Assembly: GCF_900106535.1 (NCBI RefSeq)
Contig: NZ_FNOH01000012.1
Coordinates: 215,658 to 279,657, forward strand
Source of the DNA: Myxococcus xanthus
Lineage (GTDB): Bacteria > Myxococcota > Myxococcia > Myxococcales > Myxococcaceae
Length of the DNA: 64,000 nucleotides
Direction: 5' to 3'
The first letter of the stretch is position 1. Each line of letters opens with the position of its first letter. Positions 26,378 through 34,582 of this stretch are shown here, piece by piece. Made by a program: the position numbers and the translations under genes. Under the pieces are notes generated by a model, which saw nothing but the letters and a program-made list of their open reading frames with translations, ran no database searches and was not told where the DNA came from.

Positions 26378-27393
26378 CAGGGACACTCATTCCCCAGGAA
26401 GCACGAGTCCCGGCGGCCATATGAGACGGGGTACGGAATGGCCTGCCAGTTGAGCCCCGGTGGCAACAAGCCCGGGGACGTGGGCCAGCCCTTGAACCCC
26501 ATGGTCGCCAGGCCGCCCATGGAGTCAGCGGGCAGTGGCTGACCGAAGAAGGCCTCCTCGCCCACGGCGCTCATCCAGAACATGTTCTCCGCGCCAAAGA
26601 AGAAGGGCAGCGGCAGCCCTCCGACAACCGTCTGCGCCAGACGGCTCGCCGAGAAGTCCGGTCCAAAGGCATTCACCATCAGGCTGACGCCATAGACGCT
26701 GGAAGCCATTCCCCAGTACGGCAGGTTCAAGGGGCAGGGGGCGGGAATATCGGGGATGATGGGGCACGAGCCGGACTCACCCGAGCCCGTCAGTCCCCAG
26801 TCATCCAGCATGCTGGTCAGACGGCCCGTGCAGTTGCCGCCCTGGGCGCGCCCCATGGCGCACACGCGAATGGGGAGCATCCGGTAGTGCTCCGCCTGGA
26901 AGAAGCCCCCCGACTCCCGCTGGGCGACACGCTGCGGAATCCGGAAGGCCGTGAGGTCCGCCTGCGCGGTACAGGAGATGCCGCCGCCGTCGCGGTAGGC
27001 AACCGACGTGAAGACGGGATGCGGGTCGAAGGTCGGACCGCCCTGGGTACACGACACCTGCATCCCGTCCGTCCGGGTCAACGCGAGCGTGATGACGCCC
27101 GCGCTGTTGGTGGTCGTGCGGCTGTCGAAGTCCCGGTAGCGCATGGCGGCGTCCTGCCCCGCGCGCTCCGCCGCCGCGGAAGAAGGCGATGAGTCATTGG
27201 GCCACTCATGCAGCTTGTGTCCCGGCGCCTCCAACAAGGCGGAGTGCGCCGCTTCGGTCACCTTCACCGAAAGGAAGGATACCTCGGCGAAGTGGATGAC
27301 GAAGAGGAGGATGGTGATGAAGACGAGCGAGCCGATGGCCATCTCCACCATCGCCTGGCCTCGCTGGGTGCGACGCGAAGGAGACAGCTCCAT
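26377..27393 (-). CDS. TadE-like pseudopilin-family protein
   Basis: The 338-residue product starts with a basic leader (SPSRRTQRGQ) then AMVEMAIGSLVFITILLFVI, the TadE-like N-terminal motif (GQ-MVE) and one membrane segment. TadE and TadF are prepilin-like proteins of tight-adherence pili, processed by TadV. The remainder is an extracytoplasmic domain with cysteines (CTQGG, CTAQA, CPIIPDIPAPCP). ATG 27393 has GGGGAGGG upstream and begins one base after the stop of the TadG-like gene. No TadA ATPase, TadB/C, RcpA or CpaB gene is nearby, so these proteins either use machinery elsewhere or have another job. Confidence 0.85.
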   Translation of the reverse strand: MELSPSRRTQRGQAMVEMAIGSLVFITILLFVIHFAEVSFLSVKVTEAAHSALLEAPGHKLHEWPNDSSPSSAAAERAGQDAAMRYRDFDSRTTTNSAGVITLALTRTDGMQVSCTQGGPTFDPHPVFTSVAYRDGGGISCTAQADLTAFRIPQRVAQRESGGFFQAEHYRMLPIRVCAMGRAQGGNCTGRLTSMLDDWGLTGSGESGSCPIIPDIPAPCPLNLPYWGMASSVYGVSLMVNAFGPDFSASRLAQTVVGGLPLPFFFGAENMFWMSAVGEEAFFGQPLPADSMGGLATMGFKGWPTSPGLLPPGLNWQAIPYPVSYGRRDSCFLGNECP

Positions 27394-27394
27394 G

Positions 27395-29011
27395 TCACGG
27401 CCCTCCCCTGTAGCCCTGTGCACGCAGGGCCTCGTATGCCTCCGCCGCCCAGCCCACGCCGGCGCCGTTCAGCTCGTCCACGAAATCCTCCGCGCCGCTG
27501 GAGTCCACGGTGGCGGGGACCAACGTGGCGCGCCAGTACGGATTGAGCAGATTGGGAGGCTCGCGCCAGTGCTCGCGACGATGGTAGTAGGCCAGCCCGG
27601 TGGACACCGCCGTCTGGCGGCTGATGTTCAACCCGCCGCCCGCCGGCCCCAGGACGAGTCCGCTGTTGTCGAACCCGCTGTCCGTCCCCCCGAACCGGAA
27701 GCGGAACAGCAGGTTCCAGGGGTCCGCCTGGGTGCCACGCACGGCATAGTCCCGCTGGATGACCGCGAAGTTCTTCGGCTGGCCCCAGTTGTCATCCTTG
27801 TCCATGACCTTGACGCCGTTGTAGTCGACGAACATGGGCCAGACGGACGGGCACCCCATCCGATTGCGGCCATAACAGGTCCCCATGTTGTGACGCGTCT
27901 GCGCCGGCTCCAGGTCACCCGTTCCCAGGCGCGGAGACCAGCGGTGCCGGTCCCTGGGGTCGCTCGAATCCGAGGCGATGAGCAGCGACTCCGCGACACC
28001 GATTCCAAAAGTCTGCGTGGGGCACGGGGACCGGCCACGGGCGAAGGTGACGAAGGCCAGACCATGGTCATCCGCGATGGAGTACGTGTCCGTCGTGCCC
28101 AGATACGTGCCATGAAGCGGCGTGCGAGCCCAGTAGGTGCTGCCATCCCCCTGAATCATCACCGTGTCCGGGGTAGTCAACCGCCGCTGGATACCCGCCG
28201 TGACGAGCCAGTCATCAGTGGGGAAGATGCCACGGTTGGCGACGAAGCTGTGCCCCCGGCTGCCCATGGCCGCGTAGACGTGATGCCCGTTGATGAGGTT
28301 GGGCCACGCCACGGCCCCCAGGTAGGGCGCCACCTCGCGGCGCGTGGTGGAGACCCCATCCACTCGGAGCTCCCCCGCCCAGCGGCTGCCCGCGCCGGCG
28401 CTGTCGATGATGTCGTTCGCGGCGGACTGGTTGTTCAATTCGAGCATCATGCGCCCGTACTGGACGACCTGCCCCACGACGAACATCTGCTGCGCGGCCT
28501 GGCTGAGCCGCAACGCTCGCTGCGCGGCGGGCCGCTCGAGCTGATCCCACTGAGGAGCAATCTCCGTCCGGTCGTAGCGAGAGAGCGCGTTCTGGCTGCG
28601 GGTGATGTCCCGGACGCCCTGGATGGCGCACCTGCAGAAGCTGCTGCACCCCGAATAGGGAATGCAGCACGGCAACAACGCGATGTAGGGAAGCATCGCG
28701 ATGGTGTAGGCATTCCGCGTGGCGCCAATCTGCGCGCGGTAGTAGCTGCTCCAGTCGATGAGGCTGTTCACCGCGGCCTTGGAGACCAGGTGGCCAATCT
28801 GCGCCCGGCTCATCAAGGCCATCTCGTTGAAGACGCGCGCCGTCGTCGCCGCCTGGCTGTAGGCAGCGGCATCCGCCGCGGCCTGGACCTCCATCTTCTC
28901 CTTCACCTTGGAGCCAAACGACAACGTCAAGGTCACCAGCAGGGTGAGGAGCAACAGCGTCAAGGCGAACAGCACCAGCGTCTGTCCGCGGCTCAGTAGC
29001 TTGTGCGTCAT
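27395..29011 (-). CDS. TadG-like membrane-anchored protein
   Basis: The 538-residue product starts MTHKLLSRGQTLVLFALTLLL: the GQ motif and a single N-terminal membrane helix as in TadG-type proteins. Then follows a region with KMEVQAAADAAAYSQAATTAR typical of the Flp-associated TadG family, which forms a periplasmic helix. The long remainder (about 60-538) is extracytoplasmic with little homology I recognise. Cysteines occur in CCIPYSGCSSFCRC (about 112-125), suggesting a disulfide-rich spot. Its start overlaps the preceding gene by four bases (ATGA). TadG is needed for Flp pilus assembly in other bacteria; here it stands with two TadE-like proteins. Confidence 0.85.
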   Translation of the reverse strand: MTHKLLSRGQTLVLFALTLLLLTLLVTLTLSFGSKVKEKMEVQAAADAAAYSQAATTARVFNEMALMSRAQIGHLVSKAAVNSLIDWSSYYRAQIGATRNAYTIAMLPYIALLPCCIPYSGCSSFCRCAIQGVRDITRSQNALSRYDRTEIAPQWDQLERPAAQRALRLSQAAQQMFVVGQVVQYGRMMLELNNQSAANDIIDSAGAGSRWAGELRVDGVSTTRREVAPYLGAVAWPNLINGHHVYAAMGSRGHSFVANRGIFPTDDWLVTAGIQRRLTTPDTVMIQGDGSTYWARTPLHGTYLGTTDTYSIADDHGLAFVTFARGRSPCPTQTFGIGVAESLLIASDSSDPRDRHRWSPRLGTGDLEPAQTRHNMGTCYGRNRMGCPSVWPMFVDYNGVKVMDKDDNWGQPKNFAVIQRDYAVRGTQADPWNLLFRFRFGGTDSGFDNSGLVLGPAGGGLNISRQTAVSTGLAYYHRREHWREPPNLLNPYWRATLVPATVDSSGAEDFVDELNGAGVGWAAEAYEALRAQGYRGGP

Positions 29012-29802
29012 AGTGCCTCGGGAGCAGGAGCGCAGTTCTGCGTCTGGAAGAAGCGCCGTTGCACCGGCGTCAACATCCGAAGAGAAGCGGAGGCGTGGAT
29101 GGGGATGACGTACTGCTCGGAGTTCATCCGCCGCAGCGCCTCTTCACGAATCAGCCCTTCCAGCCCCATGGACGGAGGCCCCTGGGTCCATCTGGCGCGT
29201 TGGGTCTGCATCAACGGGTTCTGGTTCGTGTAATCCCGCCACCCCCAGCGCGCCATCGTCAACCGGGCGATGACCCAGTTGGCGAAGGGAATCTTGAGCG
29301 GAAACCAGTAAACCAGCCGCGTCTCGAGCCGCACGATGCCCGCCGGATTGTCGAACTGGTCGAAGAGCGCGTCCTCGTTCGGCACCGCCGTGGCCAGTGG
29401 GCTGTCGCGGATGATCCACACGATGGCCCCGGTGTGATTCCCGTCGGGCATCGACACCCGGTTGGCCCGCCCTGTCGCCCCGTTGTACTGGTTGTCGCGG
29501 CGGGCCGCGAAGGCATTGGCCAGCTTCTGCCCCGGTGAGCCGCCCGCGCCGCCCAGGAACGAATAATAACTGGGCATCAGCGCGAGGATGGCCGCGTGAG
29601 TCATGGCCTGACAGTCGCCATGGTTGACGCTGCCCACCCGCGTCGCGCGAAAGGCGGCGTACTCCGCCAACAGCCGCCCCTGCAGCATCAGGAAGAGCTG
29701 CAGCGTCCCCAAGATGAGGAACACCATCAAGGGGAGCGTCAGGGCAGACTCCACCATCGCCTGTCCGGATTCGCGTCTTCCGCTCGGGCGCATTGAATTC
29801 AT
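29008..29802 (-). CDS. TadE-like pseudopilin-family protein
   Basis: The 264-residue product begins MNSMRPSGRRESGQAMVES, then a membrane helix ALTLPLMVFLILGTLQLFLM. This is the TadE signature (GQAMVE). A conserved-looking helix AEYAAFRATRVGSVNHG follows, as in TadE relatives. The C-terminal region contains VRLETRLVYWFPLKIPFANW. ATG 29802 (or ATG 29793) places the basic leader at the N-terminus. It opens the operon that runs to 25562. The 156 bases before it separate it from the sigma-54 activator gene on the same strand; no sigma-54 site is visible there. Confidence 0.85.
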   Translation of the reverse strand: MNSMRPSGRRESGQAMVESALTLPLMVFLILGTLQLFLMLQGRLLAEYAAFRATRVGSVNHGDCQAMTHAAILALMPSYYSFLGGAGGSPGQKLANAFAARRDNQYNGATGRANRVSMPDGNHTGAIVWIIRDSPLATAVPNEDALFDQFDNPAGIVRLETRLVYWFPLKIPFANWVIARLTMARWGWRDYTNQNPLMQTQRARWTQGPPSMGLEGLIREEALRRMNSEQYVIPIHASASLRMLTPVQRRFFQTQNCAPAPEAL

Positions 29803-29958
29803 GGCGGGCGCATGTTCCGGGAATTCAGTCCAGATCGGACATACGTCAACTTGACGGGGCGTTCCTTGCATCGCGAACAGGAGAACACGGCTCTGCGACA
29901 AACGCGCTTTTCTGGCGTGAAACAACCGAGTTACAGCATCCACCGCTGACTCATGGGG

Positions 29959-31389
29959 CTAACGTGACTTCATCCCCTTTGTGTCCAACTGGTACTTTTT
30001 CACCAGCCGTTCAATCGACTTCCGGTGGAGCCCACTCTCACGCGCGGCGCGAGACAGGTTTCCTTCGCAGCGCGTCAAAACGCTGGTGATGTATTCACGC
30101 TCGAAGTTCTCCAGCAGTTGCTCCTTGGCGTTTTTGAAGGAGAGGTGCTCGTTGAAGGGCAGCGGCCCTTCGCGGACCTGTCCCCGCACGCGAGGCGGCA
30201 GGTGCGCGGGCTGAATCTCCTCGCCCTCACTGAAGGTGAGGACGTGAGACAACACGTTCATCAGCTCACGCACGTTGCCCGGCCATGAATACGACATCAG
30301 CAGGCCCAGGGACTCCGCGGAGAAACGCTTCTTGCCGTGCTTGCCCACCACTTCCGGGTCCGCGAGCGCGCGCTTGAGGATGAGGGGGATGTCGTCGCGG
30401 CGCTGTCGCAGCGGCGGCAGCTGGATGGTGATGACGGACAAGCGGAAGTAGAGGTCCTCGCGAAAGCCGCCGACCTGAATCTCCTTCATCAGGTCGCGGT
30501 TGGTGGCGGCGATGACGCGGCAGTCCACCTCGATGACGTCGTTGCCACCCACGCGCCGCACTTCATGGTTCTCCAGCACGCGCAGCAGCTTGGGCTGAAG
30601 GTCCAGCCGCAGCTCGCCCAGTTCGTCCAGGAAGATGGTGCCCCCGTGCGCGCGCTCGAAGGCGCCTGGCCGGCTGCTCACCGCGCCGGTGAAGGCGCCC
30701 TTCTCATGGCCGAACAACTCGCTTTCGATGAGGTTGGGCGGAATGGCGCCGCAGTCCAGCACCTCCATGGGCCCCTTCGTGCGGCCGGACAGCTCATGGA
30801 TGGCGCGTGCCACCAGCTCCTTCCCGGTGCCCGTCTCACCTTGGATGATGACGGACACTCCCATGGGGGCGATCTTCTTGATGAGGCCGAATATCTGCCG
30901 CATCTTCATGCTCTGCCCCACCATGCCGCACAGCTCGCCCTCGCGGTCGGGCTCGATGGTGACTTCCTCATCCAGTGGCGCGAAGGTCAGCACCGACGAG
31001 CCCGCGCGAATCTGCGAGCCGGGTGACAGGTAGGCCCGCTCGATGCGCCGGCCATCCAGGAAGGTGCCGTTGGTGGAGCCCAGGTCCACCAGCAGATAGC
31101 CGCGCTCGGTGAACTGGATTTCGAAGTGGTGACGGCTGGCGGTGCGGTCCTCCACCAGCACCAGGTCATTGCCTGGATGCGCGCCGCAACGCAGCCGCTC
31201 CTTGTCGCTCACCACCGAGCGGCCGGTGTCCGGTCCGGAGGTGACGGCCAGGCGGCACTTGTGGAGCTTCACCGTGGTGCGCGGGTCCACCACGAGCGTT
31301 TCGCCCAACAACGGAGAGTGGTTCAGGTCTTGTCCGACGTCGCCGGGACTGGTGTGGATGTCGTCAGGGTGCAGAGGGGGAGCACTCAT
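29959..31389 (-). CDS. FHA-domain sigma-54 enhancer-binding activator
   Basis: This 476-residue transcription regulator activates sigma-54 RNA polymerase. An FHA domain (about 55-130; RLRCGAHPGNDLVL, SRHHFEI, GSTNGTFLDG) reads phospho-threonine, replacing the usual receiver domain, so a Ser/Thr kinase is the likely input. The AAA+ core (about 155-390) has Walker A GETGTGKE, the sigma-54 contact loop GAFTGA, and Walker B with GGTIFLDELGE. A Fis-type helix-turn-helix closes the protein (GNLSRAARESGLHRKSIERL). FHA-type activators are a known myxobacterial expansion. It lies upstream of the Tad-like operon and is a candidate regulator of it. It diverges from rimK by 78 bases. Confidence 0.95.
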   Translation of the reverse strand: MSAPPLHPDDIHTSPGDVGQDLNHSPLLGETLVVDPRTTVKLHKCRLAVTSGPDTGRSVVSDKERLRCGAHPGNDLVLVEDRTASRHHFEIQFTERGYLLVDLGSTNGTFLDGRRIERAYLSPGSQIRAGSSVLTFAPLDEEVTIEPDREGELCGMVGQSMKMRQIFGLIKKIAPMGVSVIIQGETGTGKELVARAIHELSGRTKGPMEVLDCGAIPPNLIESELFGHEKGAFTGAVSSRPGAFERAHGGTIFLDELGELRLDLQPKLLRVLENHEVRRVGGNDVIEVDCRVIAATNRDLMKEIQVGGFREDLYFRLSVITIQLPPLRQRRDDIPLILKRALADPEVVGKHGKKRFSAESLGLLMSYSWPGNVRELMNVLSHVLTFSEGEEIQPAHLPPRVRGQVREGPLPFNEHLSFKNAKEQLLENFEREYITSVLTRCEGNLSRAARESGLHRKSIERLVKKYQLDTKGMKSR

Positions 31390-31467
31390 CTGCGCACGAG
31401 GATAGCAAAGGCCCCCCACGAGGCCCGCCCCTCGCGGGCGTCCGTGCTAGGCTCTCGTGCCCCGCCC

Positions 31468-32457
31468 ATGTCTCCGCGCAAAGTGAAGCCGAAGAAGGTC
31501 CCGGTCCTGCCCGGGTCCCAGGCACCCGACCGTCCCGAACGGGCCCCACGGCGAGGGCACGCGAAGAAGACGGTTGTCATCCTGTCCCGCAAGCGCGCGC
31601 TGTACTCCACACGGAGGCTGGTGGCCGCCATCCGCGCGCGGGGCCACCGCCCGTTGGTGCTGGACACGCTGCGTTGCTGCCTGCTGCTCGCGCAAGACGC
31701 ACCGCGCATGACGTATCGCGGCGTGGAGGTGCGTGGCGTGGACGTGGTGGTGCCGCGCATCGGCGCGTCCATCACCGCCTATGGCCTGGCGGTGGTGAAC
31801 CACTTCGAGATGATGGGCGTGCCCGTCCTCAACCCGCCCACGTCCATCGCGCGCAGCCGCGACAAGCTGCGCGCGCTGCAGTACCTGTCGCGCTCCGGGC
31901 TGGACATCCCCCGCACCGTCATGGCGCACGACCGCAGCAACGTGCGCCGGCTGGTGGAGGAGGTCAACGGGCTGCCCGTCATCATCAAACTCATCAAGGG
32001 CACCCAGGGCGTGGGCGTGATGATTGCCCACACGCTGCCGGAGGTGCAGACCATCCTCGACACCTTCTGGGACCTGGGACAGGAAATCGTGCTCCAGGAG
32101 TTCGTCGCGGAGAGCGAGGGACGGGACGTGCGGGCCCTCGTCGTGGGTGACCGCGTGGTGGGCGCCATGCGGCGCAAGGCCAAGTCCGGCGAGTTCCGCT
32201 CCAACATCCACCGCGGCGGCGAAGGGCAGGCAATCGAGCTGACCGCGCCCTACACGGAAGCAGCCGTGCGGGCCGCGCGTGTCGTCGGGTTGGAGGTCGC
32301 GGGCGTGGACATGCTGGAGGGCCACGCCGGCCCCCGGCTGATGGAAATCAACTCCAGCCCGGGCTTCGAGGGCCTGGAGCGCGCCACGGGCATGGACATC
32401 GCGGGGGCCATCATCGACCACGCGCTGAAGTACGCCGAGGCGAAGCGCGCCGGGTGA
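31468..32457 (+). CDS. rimK: RimK-like ATP-grasp ligase
   Basis: The 329-residue protein is an ATP-grasp enzyme of the RimK type, which adds glutamate to ribosomal protein S6 or makes related acid-amino-acid links. A Lys/Arg/Pro-rich N-terminus of about 35 residues precedes the pre-ATP-grasp domain (VVILSRKRALYSTRRLVAAI). The ATP-grasp region has GLPVIIKLIKGTQGVGV (glycine-rich loop), EIVLQEFVAESEGRDVRALV, GEFRSNIHRGG and LMEINSSPGFEGLE with metal-binding Glu and Asn. RimK from E. coli is about 300 residues; the extra basic tail is unusual. Start ATG 31468 is preceded by no strong site. Its true substrate here is not known. Confidence 0.9.
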   Translation: MSPRKVKPKKVPVLPGSQAPDRPERAPRRGHAKKTVVILSRKRALYSTRRLVAAIRARGHRPLVLDTLRCCLLLAQDAPRMTYRGVEVRGVDVVVPRIGASITAYGLAVVNHFEMMGVPVLNPPTSIARSRDKLRALQYLSRSGLDIPRTVMAHDRSNVRRLVEEVNGLPVIIKLIKGTQGVGVMIAHTLPEVQTILDTFWDLGQEIVLQEFVAESEGRDVRALVVGDRVVGAMRRKAKSGEFRSNIHRGGEGQAIELTAPYTEAAVRAARVVGLEVAGVDMLEGHAGPRLMEINSSPGFEGLERATGMDIAGAIIDHALKYAEAKRAG

Positions 32458-32532
32458 GCGTGAACCCGGGTCACGTGAGGTTGCTCGCCTGCTTTCGAGC
32501 AGACACACAGCCGGGGCAAGGCACCTTGCATG

Positions 32533-32580
32533 CTCCTCAGGAACACAGGAATGCCTCCGTGGCCCGTGTGTCCTGAGGAG
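32533..32580. terminator. Large inverted repeat after rimK
   Basis: CTCCTCAGGA-A-CACA (32533-32547) pairs with TGTG-TCCTGAGGAG (32567-32580), a 14-bp stem with one bulged A. It lies 76 bases after rimK and 43 before the DsbA-like gene. It has no U-run; it may end the rimK transcript or act as an upstream site of the next gene. Confidence 0.45.
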
Positions 32581-32622
32581 TTGGCAGCGACGCGGGTGGC
32601 CCTCTAATCTGGCGGCCCTCAA

Positions 32623-33294
32623 ATGAAAACGCTGCACAAGCCGCTGCAGATCACCCTCTACCAGGACGTGCTGTGTTCCTGGTGCTACCTCGCCGACCTG
32701 CGCCTCGATGTCTTGCGCCAGGAGCTGGGCGAAGCCGTTCGCTGGAGCGTCAGGCCGTATCCGCTGCGCGTCCATGACGTGCTGCCCACGACGCGCGAAC
32801 AACGCGCGTTGGTGGAAGAGGTCGAGCGCGCACAGCGCGAACCGGATGCCGCCGCGCGCATGTTGTCCACCGACCTGTGGCTCGGGGGCGATCCACCGCG
32901 CACCAGCGTGCCGGCGTTGGCGGCACTGGAAGCGGCGCGGCTGCAGGGCCCGCAGGCGCGCGCGTTCCTCGCCCGCGCCATGCAGCGCGCGGCGCTGGAG
33001 CAGGGCGTCAACGTATCCCGCCCGGACGTGGTGTTCGAGCTGGCCTCGCGCGTGGGCCTGGCGATGAACGAATTCTCCGCGGCCTTCCGCTCGGAGGAGA
33101 CGCGCCGCCTCATCCTCGACGAGCACCGGGATGCCACCCACCGTGGCGTGCGGGGCGTGCCCACGCTCGTCATCGGCGGCCGGTGGATGCTGTGCGGCCT
33201 GCGTGAGCTGGCCGAGTACCGCGAGCACATCCTCGCGTGCCTGGGCAAGGTGTCCGTGCCCCGCTCGGGTTCACCCGAGCGCGTGGTGCACTGA
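32623..33294 (+). CDS. DsbA/FrnE-like thioredoxin-fold oxidoreductase
   Basis: The 223-residue protein has the thioredoxin-fold architecture of the DsbA/FrnE/HCCA-isomerase family: a first strand ITLYQDVLCSWCYLADLRL with a CSWC active site at about residues 18-21, a long helical insert (about 60-150) and the cis-Pro loop RGVPTLVIGG near 180, before a terminal helix. It lacks a signal peptide and should be cytoplasmic, where FrnE-type proteins act in disulfide exchange or are linked to stress tolerance and polyketide pathways. The gene is alone, with a hairpin before and after. Confidence 0.9.
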   Translation: MKTLHKPLQITLYQDVLCSWCYLADLRLDVLRQELGEAVRWSVRPYPLRVHDVLPTTREQRALVEEVERAQREPDAAARMLSTDLWLGGDPPRTSVPALAALEAARLQGPQARAFLARAMQRAALEQGVNVSRPDVVFELASRVGLAMNEFSAAFRSEETRRLILDEHRDATHRGVRGVPTLVIGGRWMLCGLRELAEYREHILACLGKVSVPRSGSPERVVH

Positions 33295-33313
33295 GGCGCC
33301 CCACCCTTCCGGA

Positions 33314-33342
33314 GGCCCTGCGCGCGACGGGCGCGCAAGGCC
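33314..33342. terminator. Hairpin between convergent genes
   Basis: GGCCCTGCGCGC and GCGCGCAAGGCC form a 12-bp stem with one G-T pair and a 5-base loop, in the 64-base gap between two converging genes. No U-run on either strand. Probable shared transcript-end structure. Confidence 0.5.
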
Positions 33343-33358
33343 CCGGTGGAGGGAAGGC

Positions 33359-34348
33359 TCAGGCCTCTTCGGCGCCGCTGCTGAGCGCCATGACGAGCCC
33401 GGCCATCAGCAACTGCAAGAAACCCAGGGCGGGAATCACGGGCACGCAGCAGAGGAACACGCTCACCATGGCGAGCAAGCCCCCCAGCAGCACCGTTCCA
33501 ATCATGGGCAGGCGCTGACCGCGCGAGTAGTCGAAGCAGCGGCGCAGCGTCTCCACGGCGCCGGGCGATTCGGTCCGGGCCAGCTCCGGCTGCATCAGGA
33601 TGAGCGGCGTGAGGAGCCACCCGCCCGGGAAGACGTAGAGCGCGAAGGCCACGACCCCCATCACCGCGAAGCCCGGCAACATGGGCGTCACGGCCGAGTC
33701 CAGCTCCGAGGGAGGCAGGTCCTTCAGCGCCACCAGCTCCGACCAGGACACGGTGCCAGTCGCCAACCCCGCGCCCACCGCGCCCACGACGATGAGCAAC
33801 AGGAGCGGGAGCATCAACAGGAAGGACAGGAACAGCGTCCCCAGGTACGTGGGAATCTTGCCGAACTGGCTGAACATCCGCCCCAGGTCCGCGCGCCGGC
33901 CGCTGAGCACGTCCATGCTCATCCGGAGGAAACCCAGCGTTATCCCGCCCTGGATGGCGTAGGAACCAATGATCCCGATGAAGAAGCCCAGGACGGTGAT
34001 GACGGTGCTCCCCGTCGCGCCACCGACCATCGAGGAGACTTGCGAGACGACCTGCCCGGCGAAGGAGCCCGCCAGGAAGATGAGCACGCCGACACAGAGC
34101 ATCACCCACTCGCGCTTGAACGCATCCCAGGACAGGTCCATCAGCCCGGAGACGCTCCAGTTCTCGCGCGTCAACGGAAAGGCCTGCCCCACGCCCTCGC
34201 GCTGACGGCAGGCCGGGCACCAGGCTTGCGAGCCCCCCTCGCCGCAGGTGCGGCACATGAAGTTGCCGCAGCGGGAGCAGGTGCCCACCGCATCGAATCC
34301 CGGGTGGAGCGGACAGCTCGCGCCCGAAGTGAACTCCGTCTCCGCCAT
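33359..34348 (-). CDS. Zinc-ribbon multi-pass membrane protein
   Basis: The 329-residue protein starts with a B-box-like zinc module (about 12-48): CPLHPGFDAVGTCSRCGN, then CRTCGEGGSQAWCPAC. About six to seven hydrophobic segments follow (for example VMLCVGVLIFLAGSFAG, TVLGFFIGIIGSYAIQGGI, LGTLFLSFLLMLPLLLLIVV, MIGTVLLGGLLAMVSVFLCC). Proteins with this make-up are common in myxobacteria; their role is unknown, perhaps membrane organisation or regulated transport. ATG 34348 follows GGGGAGA at a good distance; the open frame continues far upstream but antisense to the Ser/Asn-rich lipoprotein gene and is rejected. Confidence 0.85.
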   Translation of the reverse strand: MAETEFTSGASCPLHPGFDAVGTCSRCGNFMCRTCGEGGSQAWCPACRQREGVGQAFPLTRENWSVSGLMDLSWDAFKREWVMLCVGVLIFLAGSFAGQVVSQVSSMVGGATGSTVITVLGFFIGIIGSYAIQGGITLGFLRMSMDVLSGRRADLGRMFSQFGKIPTYLGTLFLSFLLMLPLLLLIVVGAVGAGLATGTVSWSELVALKDLPPSELDSAVTPMLPGFAVMGVVAFALYVFPGGWLLTPLILMQPELARTESPGAVETLRRCFDYSRGQRLPMIGTVLLGGLLAMVSVFLCCVPVIPALGFLQLLMAGLVMALSSGAEEA

Positions 34349-34540
34349 GGTGCGTCTCCCCTCGCGCCGCTGCTCACCTTTCTGGGACAGGCGGCACGCA
34401 CATTTCCCCCTACACCACCCAGGCGGTGTCCACCAGAGGACGAAGGGCGTTATCCTGGGGCTGGCGGGTGGACGAAAGCGGGACTGCACCCGGGCGTGAA
34501 TTTTCTCCACGCTCGGCCGTCTTCCTCGCGTGGCCGCAAG

Positions 34541-34561
34541 GTGGACGGCCCGGCCGTCCAC
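34541..34561. repeat. Perfect 21-bp dyad before a lipoprotein gene
   Basis: GTGGACGGCC and GGCCGTCCAC are perfect 10-base arms around one C. The dyad ends 21 bases before the ATG of the Ser/Asn/Gly-rich lipoprotein, adjacent to its AGGAGAG site. It looks like a dimeric-regulator operator or an mRNA hairpin in the leader. Confidence 0.55.
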
Positions 34562-34582
34562 TCCGCCCAGGAGAGTCACCAC

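Noticed and set aside
31390..31415. Sigma-54-like element AGCAA-N4-CCCCC before the FHA activator (minus strand)
   Set aside because: The spacing to the CC pair is one base short of that needed for GG/GC, and it lies too near the start codon.
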